Shown here in pieces: positions 24,678 through 32,864 of a stretch of 40,010 nt of DNA. How positions within the stretch are numbered: the first letter of the stretch is position 1; every line of letters begins with the position of its first letter. Below the pieces are notes generated by a model. It made no database searches. It worked only from the letters and a program-made list of their open reading frames with translations, and had not been told where the DNA came from. Source of the DNA: Ferruginibacter sp. (GTDB taxonomy: Bacteria; Bacteroidota; Bacteroidia; Chitinophagales; Chitinophagaceae); NCBI GenBank assembly GCA_030157685.1, contig JAOAUI010000359.1, positions 3,825 to 43,834 of the forward strand, given 5' to 3'. The position numbers and the translations under genes are program-made.

Positions 24678-26234
24678 ATGAGTGTAGCAAAAATTCTTTG
24701 GGTAGATGATGAAATAGACAGCCTTACATCGCAGGTGATGTTTTTGGAAAACAAAGGATATGAAGTGCATACCAAAACCAATGGATTTGATGCGATAGAA
24801 TACGTGAAGGATAATATTGTAGATGTGGTGTTGCTTGATGAAACCATGCCGGGCATAACCGGCCTGCAAACCCTGCAGCAGATAAAGGAATTGAAAAGTA
24901 ATTTACCGGTGGTTTTAATTACAAAGAACGAAGCGGAGAATTTGATGGACGAAGCCATCGGATCGCAGATAAGTGATTATTTGATTAAACCGGTTAACCC
25001 CAACCAGGTTTGGCTTAGCCTGAAAAAACTGATTGATAATAAAAGACTGGTTGCCGAAAAAACAACTTCTGCTTATCAGCAGGAGTTTAGAAGTTTGTTT
25101 ACTTCGTTAAACAGCAACCCCAATTATAATGAGTGGATGGAGATTTACCGTAAACTGGTTTATTGGGAGCTGGAGATGAAAAAGAGCGACAGTCCGGAAA
25201 TGCAGGAAGTTTTTCAGGCGCAAAAAACAGAGGCCAATACAGAGTTTTTTAAATTCATTAGCCGCAATTATGCAGGCTGGGTAAATCCTAAAAGTGACGA
25301 TGCACCCATCATGAGCCATAACCTGCTGAAGTTTAAAGTGCTGCCGCATGTAGAAAAAGGCATACCATTATTTTTTGTGCTGATCGATAATTTACGGTTT
25401 GATCAATGGAAAACGATACAGCCAATTTTTGCCGAAAGTTTTAGAATACATGAAGAAGAAACTTTTTACGCCATACTGCCAACGGCTACACAGTATGCAC
25501 GTAATGCCATTTTTGCCGGTATGATGCCGGTTGATATTGAAAAGAAATTTCCGGTACAATGGAAAAATGACGATGAGGATGGCGGAAAAAATATGTTTGA
25601 AGAAGATTTTTTTAAGGCACATTTAAAAAGTTTGGGTAAGGCCGATTTAAAATACTCTTACACCAAAATTACCAATAACCACGACGGGCAAAAATTAGTT
25701 GATAATATTCACAACATGCTGGATAACGATATTAATGTGATCGTTTACAATTTTGTGGATATGCTGAGCCATGCCCGTACCGAAATGGAAGTGCTTAAAG
25801 AACTGGCCGGCGACGAAACCAGTTACCGCAGCATTACCGAAAGCTGGTTTATGCACTCCCCGCTGCACCAGGCGCTTAAAAAAATTGCTGATAAAAAATT
25901 AACCATGATCGTGGCAACAGACCATGGCAGCGTGCGGGTGAATACCCCTGCAAAAGTTATTGGTGATAAACAAACCACCGCCAACCTGCGCTACAAACAT
26001 GGGCGCAATTTAAATTACGAACCTAAAGATGTGCTGGCTTTCAGAGACCCACGGGAAGCAGGTTTGCCTGTGCCTAATGTAAACTCTTCTTTCATATTTG
26101 CAAAAGGCGATCTGTATTTATGTTATCCTAATAATTATAATCACTTTGCCAATTATTACCGTAATACTTTTCAGCATGGTGGTATAAGTTTGGAAGAGAT
26201 GATTGTGCCGGTGATAAGGATGACGAATAAGTAA
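24678..26234 (+). CDS. porX: Type IX secretion response regulator PorX (receiver plus PglZ domain)
   Basis: PorX is the response regulator of the PorX-PorY system that controls the type IX secretion system and gliding in Bacteroidota. The 518-aa protein has a receiver domain (1 to about 120; D10/D11, phospho-acceptor D54 in LLDETMPG, K104 in LIKPV), a helical linker (about 125-205), and an alkaline-phosphatase-like PglZ domain (about 225-518). Likely zinc ligands and catalytic residues are all present: D237, T271, D361, H365, D415-H416 and H500. It is expected to be an active phosphodiesterase. No porY or T9SS structural gene is in the window. Its leader is unusually long for this region. Confidence 0.94.
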   Translation: MSVAKILWVDDEIDSLTSQVMFLENKGYEVHTKTNGFDAIEYVKDNIVDVVLLDETMPGITGLQTLQQIKELKSNLPVVLITKNEAENLMDEAIGSQISDYLIKPVNPNQVWLSLKKLIDNKRLVAEKTTSAYQQEFRSLFTSLNSNPNYNEWMEIYRKLVYWELEMKKSDSPEMQEVFQAQKTEANTEFFKFISRNYAGWVNPKSDDAPIMSHNLLKFKVLPHVEKGIPLFFVLIDNLRFDQWKTIQPIFAESFRIHEEETFYAILPTATQYARNAIFAGMMPVDIEKKFPVQWKNDDEDGGKNMFEEDFFKAHLKSLGKADLKYSYTKITNNHDGQKLVDNIHNMLDNDINVIVYNFVDMLSHARTEMEVLKELAGDETSYRSITESWFMHSPLHQALKKIADKKLTMIVATDHGSVRVNTPAKVIGDKQTTANLRYKHGRNLNYEPKDVLAFRDPREAGLPVPNVNSSFIFAKGDLYLCYPNNYNHFANYYRNTFQHGGISLEEMIVPVIRMTNK

Positions 26235-26235
26235 A

Positions 26236-26306
26236 ACGCAGATTAATCTGATTATAATTGATTTCGCAGATTTTTTTATCAACGTTTGTTGAAAACCTTT
26301 TTTTTT
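26236..26306 (+). terminator. Weak hairpin plus T9 run after porX, with a CGCAGATT word island
   Basis: TCAAC pairs with GTTGA around GTTT at 26279-26292, followed by AAACC and nine T residues, which could terminate porX. Directly before it lies a CGCAGATTAATCTG palindrome (CAGATTAATCTG, 26239-26250) and a second CGCAGATT copy at 26265. Confidence 0.4.
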
Positions 26307-26374
26307 ATTGTATCTCATTTGTTGGAGTTTGCAATTAAAATAAAAGGGTTCATTTCCTTTAACCGGGATAAACT

Positions 26375-26638
26375 ATGAAATACACACAACATAATTTAGA
26401 TAAGATAGAAAAAGTGGCGGAAGAATGTGGTTATGTTATCCGTTACGAAAGAGGAACTTTTCAAAGCGGTTACTGCATTCTGCAGGACCGGAAAGTGATC
26501 GTTATCAATAAATTTTTTCAGACAGAAGGCAGGATGAATGCCCTCATTGACCTGATGCCACAACTTGAAATAAGTTTTGACGCCCTTACACATGAAAGTC
26601 AGAAGGTGTATGACGAAGTGATGAGTGTTGTTAAATAG
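26375..26638 (+). CDS. Small conserved-looking protein of unknown function (87 aa)
   Basis: The ORF begins with an ATG and reads MKYTQHNLDKIEKVAEECGY, followed by VIRYERGTFQSGYCILQDRKVIVINKFF. The composition is that of a folded soluble protein: an amphipathic N-terminal helix, then strands around a GTFxSGYC turn, then helices. There is no signal peptide or membrane segment. I do not recognise the family with certainty. It lies 140 nt after porX and 108 nt before the MBL gene on the same strand, each gap containing inverted repeats. A role linked to either neighbour is only a guess. Confidence 0.75.
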   Translation: MKYTQHNLDKIEKVAEECGYVIRYERGTFQSGYCILQDRKVIVINKFFQTEGRMNALIDLMPQLEISFDALTHESQKVYDEVMSVVK

Positions 26639-26650
26639 ACAATAGTAATT

Positions 26651-26724
26651 GAGTCATTGGTCAATCGCAATGGCTTTTAATTATAAGGCCTCTCAAAGAC
26701 TTAATGACCATTGCACAATGACTC
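26651..26724. repeat. Two-tier inverted repeat upstream of the MBL gene
   Basis: GAGTCATTG pairs with CAATGACTC (9 bp, perfect) and, inside it, GCAATGG pairs with CCATTGC (7 bp, perfect), with a 34-nt central loop. It ends 10 nt before the MBL promoter box. It could be a terminator-like barrier, an operator or another palindromic word island. Confidence 0.55.
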
Positions 26725-26734
26725 ACAAAAGGCC

Positions 26735-26742
26735 TATTTTTG
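26735..26742 (+). promoter_or_regulatory. -7 box of the MBL gene, abutting a GTG start
   Basis: TATTTTTG, then CCAG, then GTG: an exact TAnnTTTG box with the 4-nt gap seen at other genes here. It supports the GTG at 26747 as the true start. Confidence 0.5.
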
Positions 26743-26746
26743 CCAG

Positions 26747-27526
26747 GTGCAAACTCCTCCATTAAAAATAACTTTCCTTGGTACCGGCACCAGCAGTGGT
26801 GTACCCATGATTGGCTGCAGTTGCGAAGTATGCACATCTGCCAATAAAAAAGACAAACGCTTACGCAGCAGTATTTTAGTTGAAAGCGAAACCACAAGCA
26901 TTGTTGTTGATACCACGCCCGATTTCAGGTACCAGATGCTGAGGGCCAATGTTAAAAAGCTCGACGCTGTTTTATTTACACACCCACATAAAGATCATAT
27001 TGCCGGGCTGGATGATGTAAGAGCCTTTAATTATTTTCAGCAAAAACCAATGGAGTTATATGCCAACTCATTAACCGAGGAGGCAATTAAAAGAGAATTT
27101 GCTTACGCTTTTTCTGATAAAAAATATCCGGGCATACCCAACCTTAATTTAAATACCATAGATGATAAACCGTTTATAGTGGGCGATATTCCGGTAGTTC
27201 CGATTTTAGTATGGCATTTAAAAATGCCGGTGCTGGGTTTCAGGTTTGGTAAGTTTACTTACATAACCGATGCCAATAAAATAGACGATGATGAAAAAGA
27301 AAAAATAAAAGGAAGCGATGCAATGGTATTAAATGCATTGCGGAAAGAAAGCCATATTTCTCATTTTACATTAGATGAAGCAGTTGCCATGGTTCAGGAA
27401 TTAGCTGTGCCGAGAGCATATTTTACACATATAAGTCACCAACTGGGCAGGCACGAAGATATCAATGCATGTCTGCCAAAGGGAATTGAATTGGCAAGTG
27501 ACCATATACAACTTTTTTTTGAATAA
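26747..27526 (+). CDS. MBL-fold metallo-hydrolase, PhnP-like
   Basis: This 259-aa protein of the metallo-beta-lactamase fold has LGTGTSSGVPMIGCSCEVC at the start, the metal-binding THPHKDHIAGLDDVR motif, YITDAN, and a late HISHQLG histidine. The overall pattern is that of the PhnP/phosphoribosyl cyclic phosphodiesterase branch, including the Cys-rich GCSCEVC stretch after the first strand. No phn genes are near, so a general phosphodiesterase role is as likely. The track starts at a TTG (26711); the GTG at 26747 leaves a short N-terminus before the LKITFLGTG strand and fits a leaderless start. Confidence 0.86.
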   Translation: MQTPPLKITFLGTGTSSGVPMIGCSCEVCTSANKKDKRLRSSILVESETTSIVVDTTPDFRYQMLRANVKKLDAVLFTHPHKDHIAGLDDVRAFNYFQQKPMELYANSLTEEAIKREFAYAFSDKKYPGIPNLNLNTIDDKPFIVGDIPVVPILVWHLKMPVLGFRFGKFTYITDANKIDDDEKEKIKGSDAMVLNALRKESHISHFTLDEAVAMVQELAVPRAYFTHISHQLGRHEDINACLPKGIELASDHIQLFFE

Positions 27527-27529
27527 AAA

Positions 27530-27568
27530 TTGAGGAAAATAACTACTTTTTTATGTAGTTTTTCTCAA
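27530..27568 (+). terminator. Long A/T-rich hairpin after the MBL gene
   Basis: TTGAGGAAAATAACTAC pairs imperfectly with GTAGTTTTTCTCAA, leaving a TTTTTTAT loop. It begins 4 nt after the stop codon and contains T-runs, so it probably ends the MBL transcript. Confidence 0.55.
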
Positions 27569-27604
27569 GGATAGGTTACTCCGTGTAATTATCTTGGGGG
27601 CTCA

Positions 27605-28564
27605 ATGGCCCAACAAAAAAATCATAAACCTGAGTATCTTTCCTTTACCCGAAGGGAGCGTATTGGTATCATTACTGTTGTAATGATCATGATGGTTTAT
27701 CCAACGATTCCGATCCTGTTCGCCATATTCTACAAGCCCGAACCGGTTGACCATACAGCATTTGAAAAAGAGATAGCCGGACTTAATGTACAAGAACCGG
27801 ATAGCAGTTCGTCATACGCAAAAAGAAACTATGACGGCTATCTTCACTACCAGCCTTCAGAAAAAAATTATTACGATAAGCCAATCAAGGGAGAACTGTT
27901 TTATTTTGATCCAAACACTTTATCTGCTGATGGCTGGGTAAAATTGGGAGTAAGAGAAAAAACTGCCAATACCATTCAAAATTATATTTTAAAAGGGGGC
28001 AGGTTTTATAAGCCTGAAGATATCAGTAAAATATGGGGCCTGCATGAAGATGAAGTGAAAAGGCTTTTACCATATGTAAGGATAGAATCAAAACCCACAA
28101 AGGACTACAATAAATATCCCGACCGGGAGAAAGCTAAAACTTACGAAAAACCCACATACACTATTACACCCTGTGATGTTAACTACAGCGATACGGCTGC
28201 CTTTATTGCCTTGCCGGGCATTGGCAGTAAACTGGCAGCACGTATCGTTGCTTTCAGGGAAAAACTGGGTGGCTTTTATAAAACCGAACAGGTTGCAGAA
28301 ACTTACGGATTGCCAGATTCTACTTTTCAGAAAATAAAAAGCATGCTGGTAATTGGCAACATCAGTGTGAAAAAACTGAATATTAATACCGCCACGGTTG
28401 ATGAATTAAAAACGCATCCTTACCTGCGTTACAATATTGCCAATGCAATTGTGCAATACAGGCAGCAGCATGGCAGCTTTTCATCGGTAAGCGATATCAA
28501 AAAAATAATGGTGATTACTGAAGAGATTTACAATAAAGCGGCTCCTTATCTTATCATCAAATAA
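27605..28564 (+). CDS. Membrane-anchored helix-hairpin-helix protein (ComEA-like repeats)
   Basis: This 319-aa protein has one predicted transmembrane helix (about residues 20-43) and three helix-hairpin-helix modules: about 95-160 (LGVREKTANTIQNYILKGG), about 195-248 (LPGIGSKLAARIVAFREKLGGF) and about 258-318 (LNINTATVDELKTHPYLR). The second carries the classic GIGSKLA turn that contacts DNA backbone. The architecture resembles ComEA-type DNA-binding proteins of uptake systems, but no other competence gene is near, so that role is inferred only from the fold. TATCTTGG before the ATG is a one-mismatch -7 box. Confidence 0.82.
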   Translation: MAQQKNHKPEYLSFTRRERIGIITVVMIMMVYPTIPILFAIFYKPEPVDHTAFEKEIAGLNVQEPDSSSSYAKRNYDGYLHYQPSEKNYYDKPIKGELFYFDPNTLSADGWVKLGVREKTANTIQNYILKGGRFYKPEDISKIWGLHEDEVKRLLPYVRIESKPTKDYNKYPDREKAKTYEKPTYTITPCDVNYSDTAAFIALPGIGSKLAARIVAFREKLGGFYKTEQVAETYGLPDSTFQKIKSMLVIGNISVKKLNINTATVDELKTHPYLRYNIANAIVQYRQQHGSFSSVSDIKKIMVITEEIYNKAAPYLIIK

Positions 28565-28603
28565 GATAACTTATATGCATCTTTAATCTAAAATAATCTA
28601 CAC

Positions 28604-28822
28604 TTAATTGAGGATTGTATTTTTTAAGATAAGCATCAATATAACAGTAATTGCAAACCCCAATAAAACCATAACCCGAAAATACCCTGTCCTAAATCCA
28701 CTTAATTTCCATCTTTTGCCATATTCATTTTCATAACGTTTATAATTAAACCTGATAAGCATAATAGTAGCAAGAAGGAATATTCCAAGTGCTATAAATA
28801 TTTGATAAGGCGATAGGTCCAT
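28604..28822 (-). CDS. Small two-helix membrane protein (72 aa)
   Basis: This 72-residue ORF starts with ATG and predicts two transmembrane helices (about residues 7-23 and 49-68) separated by a very basic and aromatic loop (RFNYKRYENEYGKRWK). The positive charge lies in the middle, so both ends should face the periplasm. I do not recognise the family. It is convergent with the HhH gene and divergent from the acyl-CoA dehydrogenase gene. Coding status is supported by its amphipathic pattern and by the absence of any overlapping gene, not by homology. Confidence 0.65.
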   Translation of the reverse strand: MDLSPYQIFIALGIFLLATIMLIRFNYKRYENEYGKRWKLSGFRTGYFRVMVLLGFAITVILMLILKNTILN

Positions 28823-28974
28823 TAATGGTATTTTTTTATTTATGTTTATCCTGGCTGATTTTTTATACCTGATATTAAAGGTAGGAGTAATTTAGCTGCC
28901 ATAATTCCTTTAATAAAGACTAACATTCGTTAGTATTTAAAATTCTGTAAATTGCGTCCTTAAGATTGCTATTT

Positions 28975-30114
28975 ATGAATTTTATTACAACAGAACTTAC
29001 AGAGCAAGTTGCACATACTGCCAGGGATTTTGCTCAACAACATATTAAGCCACATTTAATGGAATGGGACGAAAGCCAGGAATTTCCGGTACACATTTTT
29101 AAAGAAATGGGTAAACTGGGATTGATGGGTGTATTGGTGCCCGAAGCGTATGGCGGCAGCGGCATGGGTTATTATGAGTACAGTACCATCATACAGGAAA
29201 TTGCAAAAGTTTGCGGCTCTATCGGCTTATCGCTGGCTGCACACAACTCACTTTGCACCGGCCATATTTTAACTTTTGGTAGTGAGGAACAAAAGAAAAA
29301 ATATTTACCAAAACTTGCCACTGCCGAGTTTATTGGCGCCTGGGGCTTGACAGAAGCCAATACCGGAAGCGATGCCGGTAATATGAAAACAACAGCAGTA
29401 AAAGATGGTGATGACTGGATCATTAACGGAACCAAATCGTGGATTACACATGGTAAGAGTGGCGATGTAGCTGTTATTATTTGCAGAACAGGTGAACCAC
29501 GTACAAAAGATAATTCAACTGCTTTTATTGTGGAGAGAGGAACCGCTGGTTTTAGTGCCGGTAAAAAAGAAAACAAACTGGGCATGCGTGCCAGCGAAAC
29601 AGCCGAAATGATATTTGACAATTGCCGCATACCTGATGCAAACCGCATGGGAGAAGTTGGACAAGGGTTTAAACAAAGCATGAAAATATTAGATGGTGGC
29701 CGCATATCTATTGCAGCACTGGGTTTGGGCATTGCAAAAGGGGCTTATGAAGCATCGCTGCAATATGCAAAAGAGCGTCACCAGTTCGATCAGCCTATTG
29801 CCAGTTTTCAGGGAATTAGTTTTAAACTGGCCGATATGGCTACAGAAATTGAAGCGGCTGACCTGTTGATAAAACAAGCATGCGATTTAAAAATGAGAGG
29901 ACTACCCATGACCAAAGAATCGGCAATGGCAAAATATTACAGCAGCGAAGTTGCAGTAAGGGTAAGTACCGATGCAGTGCAGATATTTGGCGGCTATGGA
30001 TATACAAAAGATTTTCCTGTAGAGAAATTTTACAGAGACAGCAAACTATGCACCATTGGTGAAGGAACCAGTGAAATTCAAAAGCTGGTTATCAGCAGGG
30101 AAGTGTTGAAATAA
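28975..30114 (+). CDS. Acyl-CoA dehydrogenase
   Basis: This 379-aa FAD enzyme oxidises acyl-CoA to 2-enoyl-CoA in fatty acid or branched amino acid breakdown. The N-terminal helical domain, the central beta domain (GAWGLTEANTGSDAGNM, ending WITHG) and the C-terminal domain with RHQFDQPIASFQGISFKLADM, QIFGGYGYTKDFPVEKFYRD are complete. The catalytic glutamate region is IGEGTSEIQ near the end. Length is normal. It is closest in style to butyryl/short-chain acyl-CoA dehydrogenases. The track start (28966) is TTG; the ATG at 28975 gives MNFITTELTEQ and is preferred. A strong terminator follows. Confidence 0.94.
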   Translation: MNFITTELTEQVAHTARDFAQQHIKPHLMEWDESQEFPVHIFKEMGKLGLMGVLVPEAYGGSGMGYYEYSTIIQEIAKVCGSIGLSLAAHNSLCTGHILTFGSEEQKKKYLPKLATAEFIGAWGLTEANTGSDAGNMKTTAVKDGDDWIINGTKSWITHGKSGDVAVIICRTGEPRTKDNSTAFIVERGTAGFSAGKKENKLGMRASETAEMIFDNCRIPDANRMGEVGQGFKQSMKILDGGRISIAALGLGIAKGAYEASLQYAKERHQFDQPIASFQGISFKLADMATEIEAADLLIKQACDLKMRGLPMTKESAMAKYYSSEVAVRVSTDAVQIFGGYGYTKDFPVEKFYRDSKLCTIGEGTSEIQKLVISREVLK

Positions 30115-30119
30115 ATTAT

Positions 30120-30150
30120 AAACTCCGGTATTTTTACCGGAGTTTTTTTA
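30120..30150 (+). terminator. Intrinsic terminator of the acyl-CoA dehydrogenase gene
   Basis: A perfect 11-bp stem, AAACTCCGGTA with TACCGGAGTTT, with a TTTT loop is followed by a further T-run. The T-run overlaps the stop codon of the 56-aa minus-strand gene. Confidence 0.85.
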
Positions 30151-30318
30151 TATATCATCTTCATTATTCTTACCTGCACTGCCAAACATATTATCTACAG
30201 CACCGCCCAGCATTGGGAATTTTTCTTTTACAAAATCTTTAATAGTTTCCAGCGCTTTGGTAGCCTGTTCATCAGTGATGCCAGCATTTGCTTTTAAGCG
30301 ATCTATTAATTCCTGCAT
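30148..30318 (-). CDS. Small acidic/helical protein (56 aa), absent from the ORF track
   Basis: The 56-codon ORF is below the track's length cutoff. It reads MQELIDRLKANAGITDEQAT, followed by KALETIKDFVKEKFPMLGGA and a GSAGKNNEDDI tail. The pattern is two amphipathic helices, then a Gly-rich hinge and an acidic end, like small conserved Bacteroidota proteins whose function I cannot name. Coding use (synonymous third positions, no overlapping gene) supports it. It ends inside the terminator of the convergent acyl-CoA dehydrogenase gene and starts 142 nt before the rel/spoT stop on the same strand. Confidence 0.75.
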   Translation of the reverse strand: MQELIDRLKANAGITDEQATKALETIKDFVKEKFPMLGGAVDNMFGSAGKNNEDDI

Positions 30319-30434
30319 AGTTTTTTGTTTTTTTGATGTATAAATACGATGTTTTTTATAAAGCTCAATATATTTTCAAAAGTTGAACGGAGCGTCGCCA
30401 ATAAAGTTAAATCAGGGAACGACTGCTGGTAACC

Positions 30435-30459
30435 CAAAACCACAAGCTCAAAACCACAA
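30435..30459. repeat. CAAAACCACAA direct repeat
   Basis: Two copies of CAAAACCACAA with a 14-nt period lie just after the stop codon of rel/spoT. This is another short noncoding word island. Confidence 0.5.
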
Positions 30460-30460
30460 A

Positions 30461-32698
30461 TTACTCTGTATCATACCTGTCCACCCTTTCAATGCCACTC
30501 ATCGATACCAACCGGTTAACCAGTTCGTCCAGTTCTTCTTTATCGTGTACAAATATTTTTACATTCCCTTCAAAAATACCTTCTTTCGCTTCAATGGTCA
30601 TAGCCGAGATATTGAATTTTAATTCGCCGCTGATGAGGTTGGTTATTTTATGAATAACACCCACATCATCTAAACCAATAATTTTTAAACCGGTAAGGAA
30701 GGATATCTCTTTGTTTTTTGCCCATTTTGTTTTTACTACGCGGTGGCCATAGTTTGCCAGTAACCGGGTAGCATTGGGACAATTGGTTCGGTGAATTTTG
30801 AGGCCTTCGCCGGTGGTTACAAAACCAAATACATCATCGCCGGGTATGGGTTTACAGCAATTGGCCAGGGAGTATTGTATCTTATCGCTGCTTTCACCAA
30901 AAATGATCAGCTCTGCCTCTTTTTTATCGTAGGTTTTTGCAGTAAAATCTTTGTCTGTTTTTTCTTCAACAACCGGTTTTACGGGTTTGGGCGGTACCAG
31001 TTTATCGCCGTGTACAGTAAACTCTTTTAACTCCTTAAGGTCTATTTTTTTTATGGCTATTTCATACCACAGATCAAGGGTTGAATTTAATTTATAAAAA
31101 GCAGTAAGTTCTTCCAGGTTATGCTGGCTTGTAGCTGCTCCCATGCCTTCCAGCTTTCGTTGCAGTATATATTTTCCTTCATCGGCAATGGCTCTTTTTT
31201 CTTCCTTTAAGGTATCCTTTATTTTAGATTTTGCCTTGCTGGTTACAACAAAATTCAGCCACTCAATATTGGGTTTTTGTTTGGCACTGGTAATGATTTC
31301 AATCTGGTCACCGCTGCGTAATTTATGACTGATAGGCACCAGCTTATGATTTACTTTGGCGCCAATACACCTGCTGCCAACGGCGGTGTGAACGCCAAAA
31401 GCAAAGTCTAGTGCAGATGCGCCGATGGGCAGCATCTTTACTTCTCCCTTAGGAGTATACACATAAATTTCTTCTGCAAGAAAAGATGTTTTAAAATCCT
31501 GTAAAAAATCTATTGAATTATCATCGGGTTTGTTGAGTGCTTCCCTGATCTGGTGAAACCATTTGTCAAAGCGGCTTTCGTCTTCCTTGCCTTCTTTGTA
31601 TTTCCAGTGTGCGGCTAAACCTTTTTCGGCAATTTCATTCATGCGCTTGGTGCGTATCTGTACTTCTACCCATTTGCCATGCGGGCCCATAACGGTAGTG
31701 TGCAGGGCTTCGTAACCATTGCTTTTAGGGTTGCTTAACCAATCTCGTAATCTTTCCGGCGATGGATTGTATTCATCTGTAATAATGCTGTACACTTTCC
31801 AGCATTCTTCTTTTTCTTTTTCAAGCGAACTGTTTACAAGTATGCGGATAGCAAACAGATCATACACTTCTTCAAAACTCACTCCCTTTTTTTTCATCTT
31901 GTTCCAGATGGAGTGAATACTTTTGGGGCGACCATAAATTTCAAAATCGAAACCGGCTTTTTCCAGTTTATCTTTTAATGGCCTGATGAAGTCGTTTATA
32001 TATTTTGTGCGCTCCCTTTTGGTATCGCTTAATTTTTGAGCAATGTATTTGTAGGTATCCGGCTCCATGTATTTCATGGCCAGATCTTCCAGTTCAGTTT
32101 TAATATTGTATAGGCCCATGCGGTGGGCAAGCGGGGCGTAAACAAATATTGTCTCGCTGGAAATTTTTAACTGCTTCTCCCTTTTCATACTCTCCAGCGT
32201 ACGCATATTATGGAGCCGGTCGGCAAGCTTTATCAATATCACCCTGGGATCGTCGGTAAGGGTGAGTAAGATCTTTTTGAAATTTTCGGCCTGCTGGGTA
32301 CTGTTGGTGTCCATTACCGTGCTTATCTTGGTAAGGCCATCAACAATTTTGGTTACTTCGGTGCCAAATTCACGCTGTATATCTTCTAAACTGATGTCGG
32401 TATCTTCAACTGTATCGTGTAATAAGGCACAAATGGTACTTCGTATACCCAGGCCAATTTCCTCCACACAAATTTTAGCTACGGCAATGGGATGAAGAAT
32501 ATACGGTTCACCGCTTTTGCGCCGCATGGTTTCATGGGCTTTGGCAGCCATTTCAAAAGCTGTACGCAGCAGTTGTTTATCGCCTGGCTTCAGTTTTTGC
32601 TTTAAAACACGCAAAAGCCCGCGGTAATGCCGCAGTATCTCTTTCTTTTCCTCTTCTTCGTTGAGATTGTATTTAGGTATGTCCATGGTAGTTTCCAT
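30461..32698 (-). CDS. Bifunctional (p)ppGpp synthetase/hydrolase (Rel/SpoT family)
   Basis: This 745-aa stringent-response enzyme has an N-terminal HD hydrolase domain with LLHDTVEDTD (the HDxxED motif is intact), a synthetase domain with IYGRPKSIHSIWNKM and NGYEALHTTVMGPHG, a TGS domain (EIYVYTPKGEVKMLP), a Cys-His zinc finger region (LANCCKPIPGDD to HRTNCPNA) and a C-terminal ACT domain. Both active sites appear functional, so it should make and degrade (p)ppGpp. The track start (32704) is TTG; the ATG at 32696-32698 gives METTMDIPKY, and a further ATG 12 nt downstream is possible. It is divergent from tRNA-Leu. Confidence 0.95.
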   Translation of the reverse strand: METTMDIPKYNLNEEEEKKEILRHYRGLLRVLKQKLKPGDKQLLRTAFEMAAKAHETMRRKSGEPYILHPIAVAKICVEEIGLGIRSTICALLHDTVEDTDISLEDIQREFGTEVTKIVDGLTKISTVMDTNSTQQAENFKKILLTLTDDPRVILIKLADRLHNMRTLESMKREKQLKISSETIFVYAPLAHRMGLYNIKTELEDLAMKYMEPDTYKYIAQKLSDTKRERTKYINDFIRPLKDKLEKAGFDFEIYGRPKSIHSIWNKMKKKGVSFEEVYDLFAIRILVNSSLEKEKEECWKVYSIITDEYNPSPERLRDWLSNPKSNGYEALHTTVMGPHGKWVEVQIRTKRMNEIAEKGLAAHWKYKEGKEDESRFDKWFHQIREALNKPDDNSIDFLQDFKTSFLAEEIYVYTPKGEVKMLPIGASALDFAFGVHTAVGSRCIGAKVNHKLVPISHKLRSGDQIEIITSAKQKPNIEWLNFVVTSKAKSKIKDTLKEEKRAIADEGKYILQRKLEGMGAATSQHNLEELTAFYKLNSTLDLWYEIAIKKIDLKELKEFTVHGDKLVPPKPVKPVVEEKTDKDFTAKTYDKKEAELIIFGESSDKIQYSLANCCKPIPGDDVFGFVTTGEGLKIHRTNCPNATRLLANYGHRVVKTKWAKNKEISFLTGLKIIGLDDVGVIHKITNLISGELKFNISAMTIEAKEGIFEGNVKIFVHDKEELDELVNRLVSMSGIERVDRYDTE

Positions 32699-32752
32699 CG
32701 TCAAATACGAATTTACGTAAACAAATCTGTTTTCTGTTTTGCATAAATCCCT

Positions 32753-32760
32753 TACTTTTG
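32753..32760 (+). promoter_or_regulatory. -7 box of tRNA-Leu
   Basis: TACTTTTG is an exact TAnnTTTG match that ends 10 nt before the mature tRNA 5' end. Because the downstream gene is a certain RNA gene, this box is a good internal control for the consensus used elsewhere. Confidence 0.55.
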
Positions 32761-32770
32761 CAGCCCCTTT

Positions 32771-32852
32771 GCGGATATGGCGAAATTGGCAGACGCACCA
32801 GACTTAGGATCTGGCGGAGCAATCCATGTAGGTTCGACCCCTATTATCCGCA
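32771..32852 (+). tRNA. tRNA-Leu (anticodon UAG)
   Basis: The sequence folds as a class II tRNA: acceptor stem GCGGATA with TATCCGC, anticodon stem CCAGA/TCTGG around CTTAGGA (anticodon TAG, reading CUN leucine codons), a long variable arm and a T arm with GGTTCGACC. The 3' CCA is not encoded. The D-loop contains TTGGCAGAC as in other tRNA-Leu. It lies between rel/spoT (divergent) and tig (same strand). Confidence 0.95.
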
Positions 32853-32864
32853 CTTACGAATACA

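Noticed and set aside
24485-24958. 157-aa minus-strand ORF opposite porX
   Set aside because: Half of it is antisense to the conserved PorX receiver domain and its sequence is cysteine- and serine-rich noise.
29172-29732. 186-aa minus-strand ORF inside the acyl-CoA dehydrogenase gene
   Set aside because: Long antisense shadow caused by codon bias; no recognisable domain.
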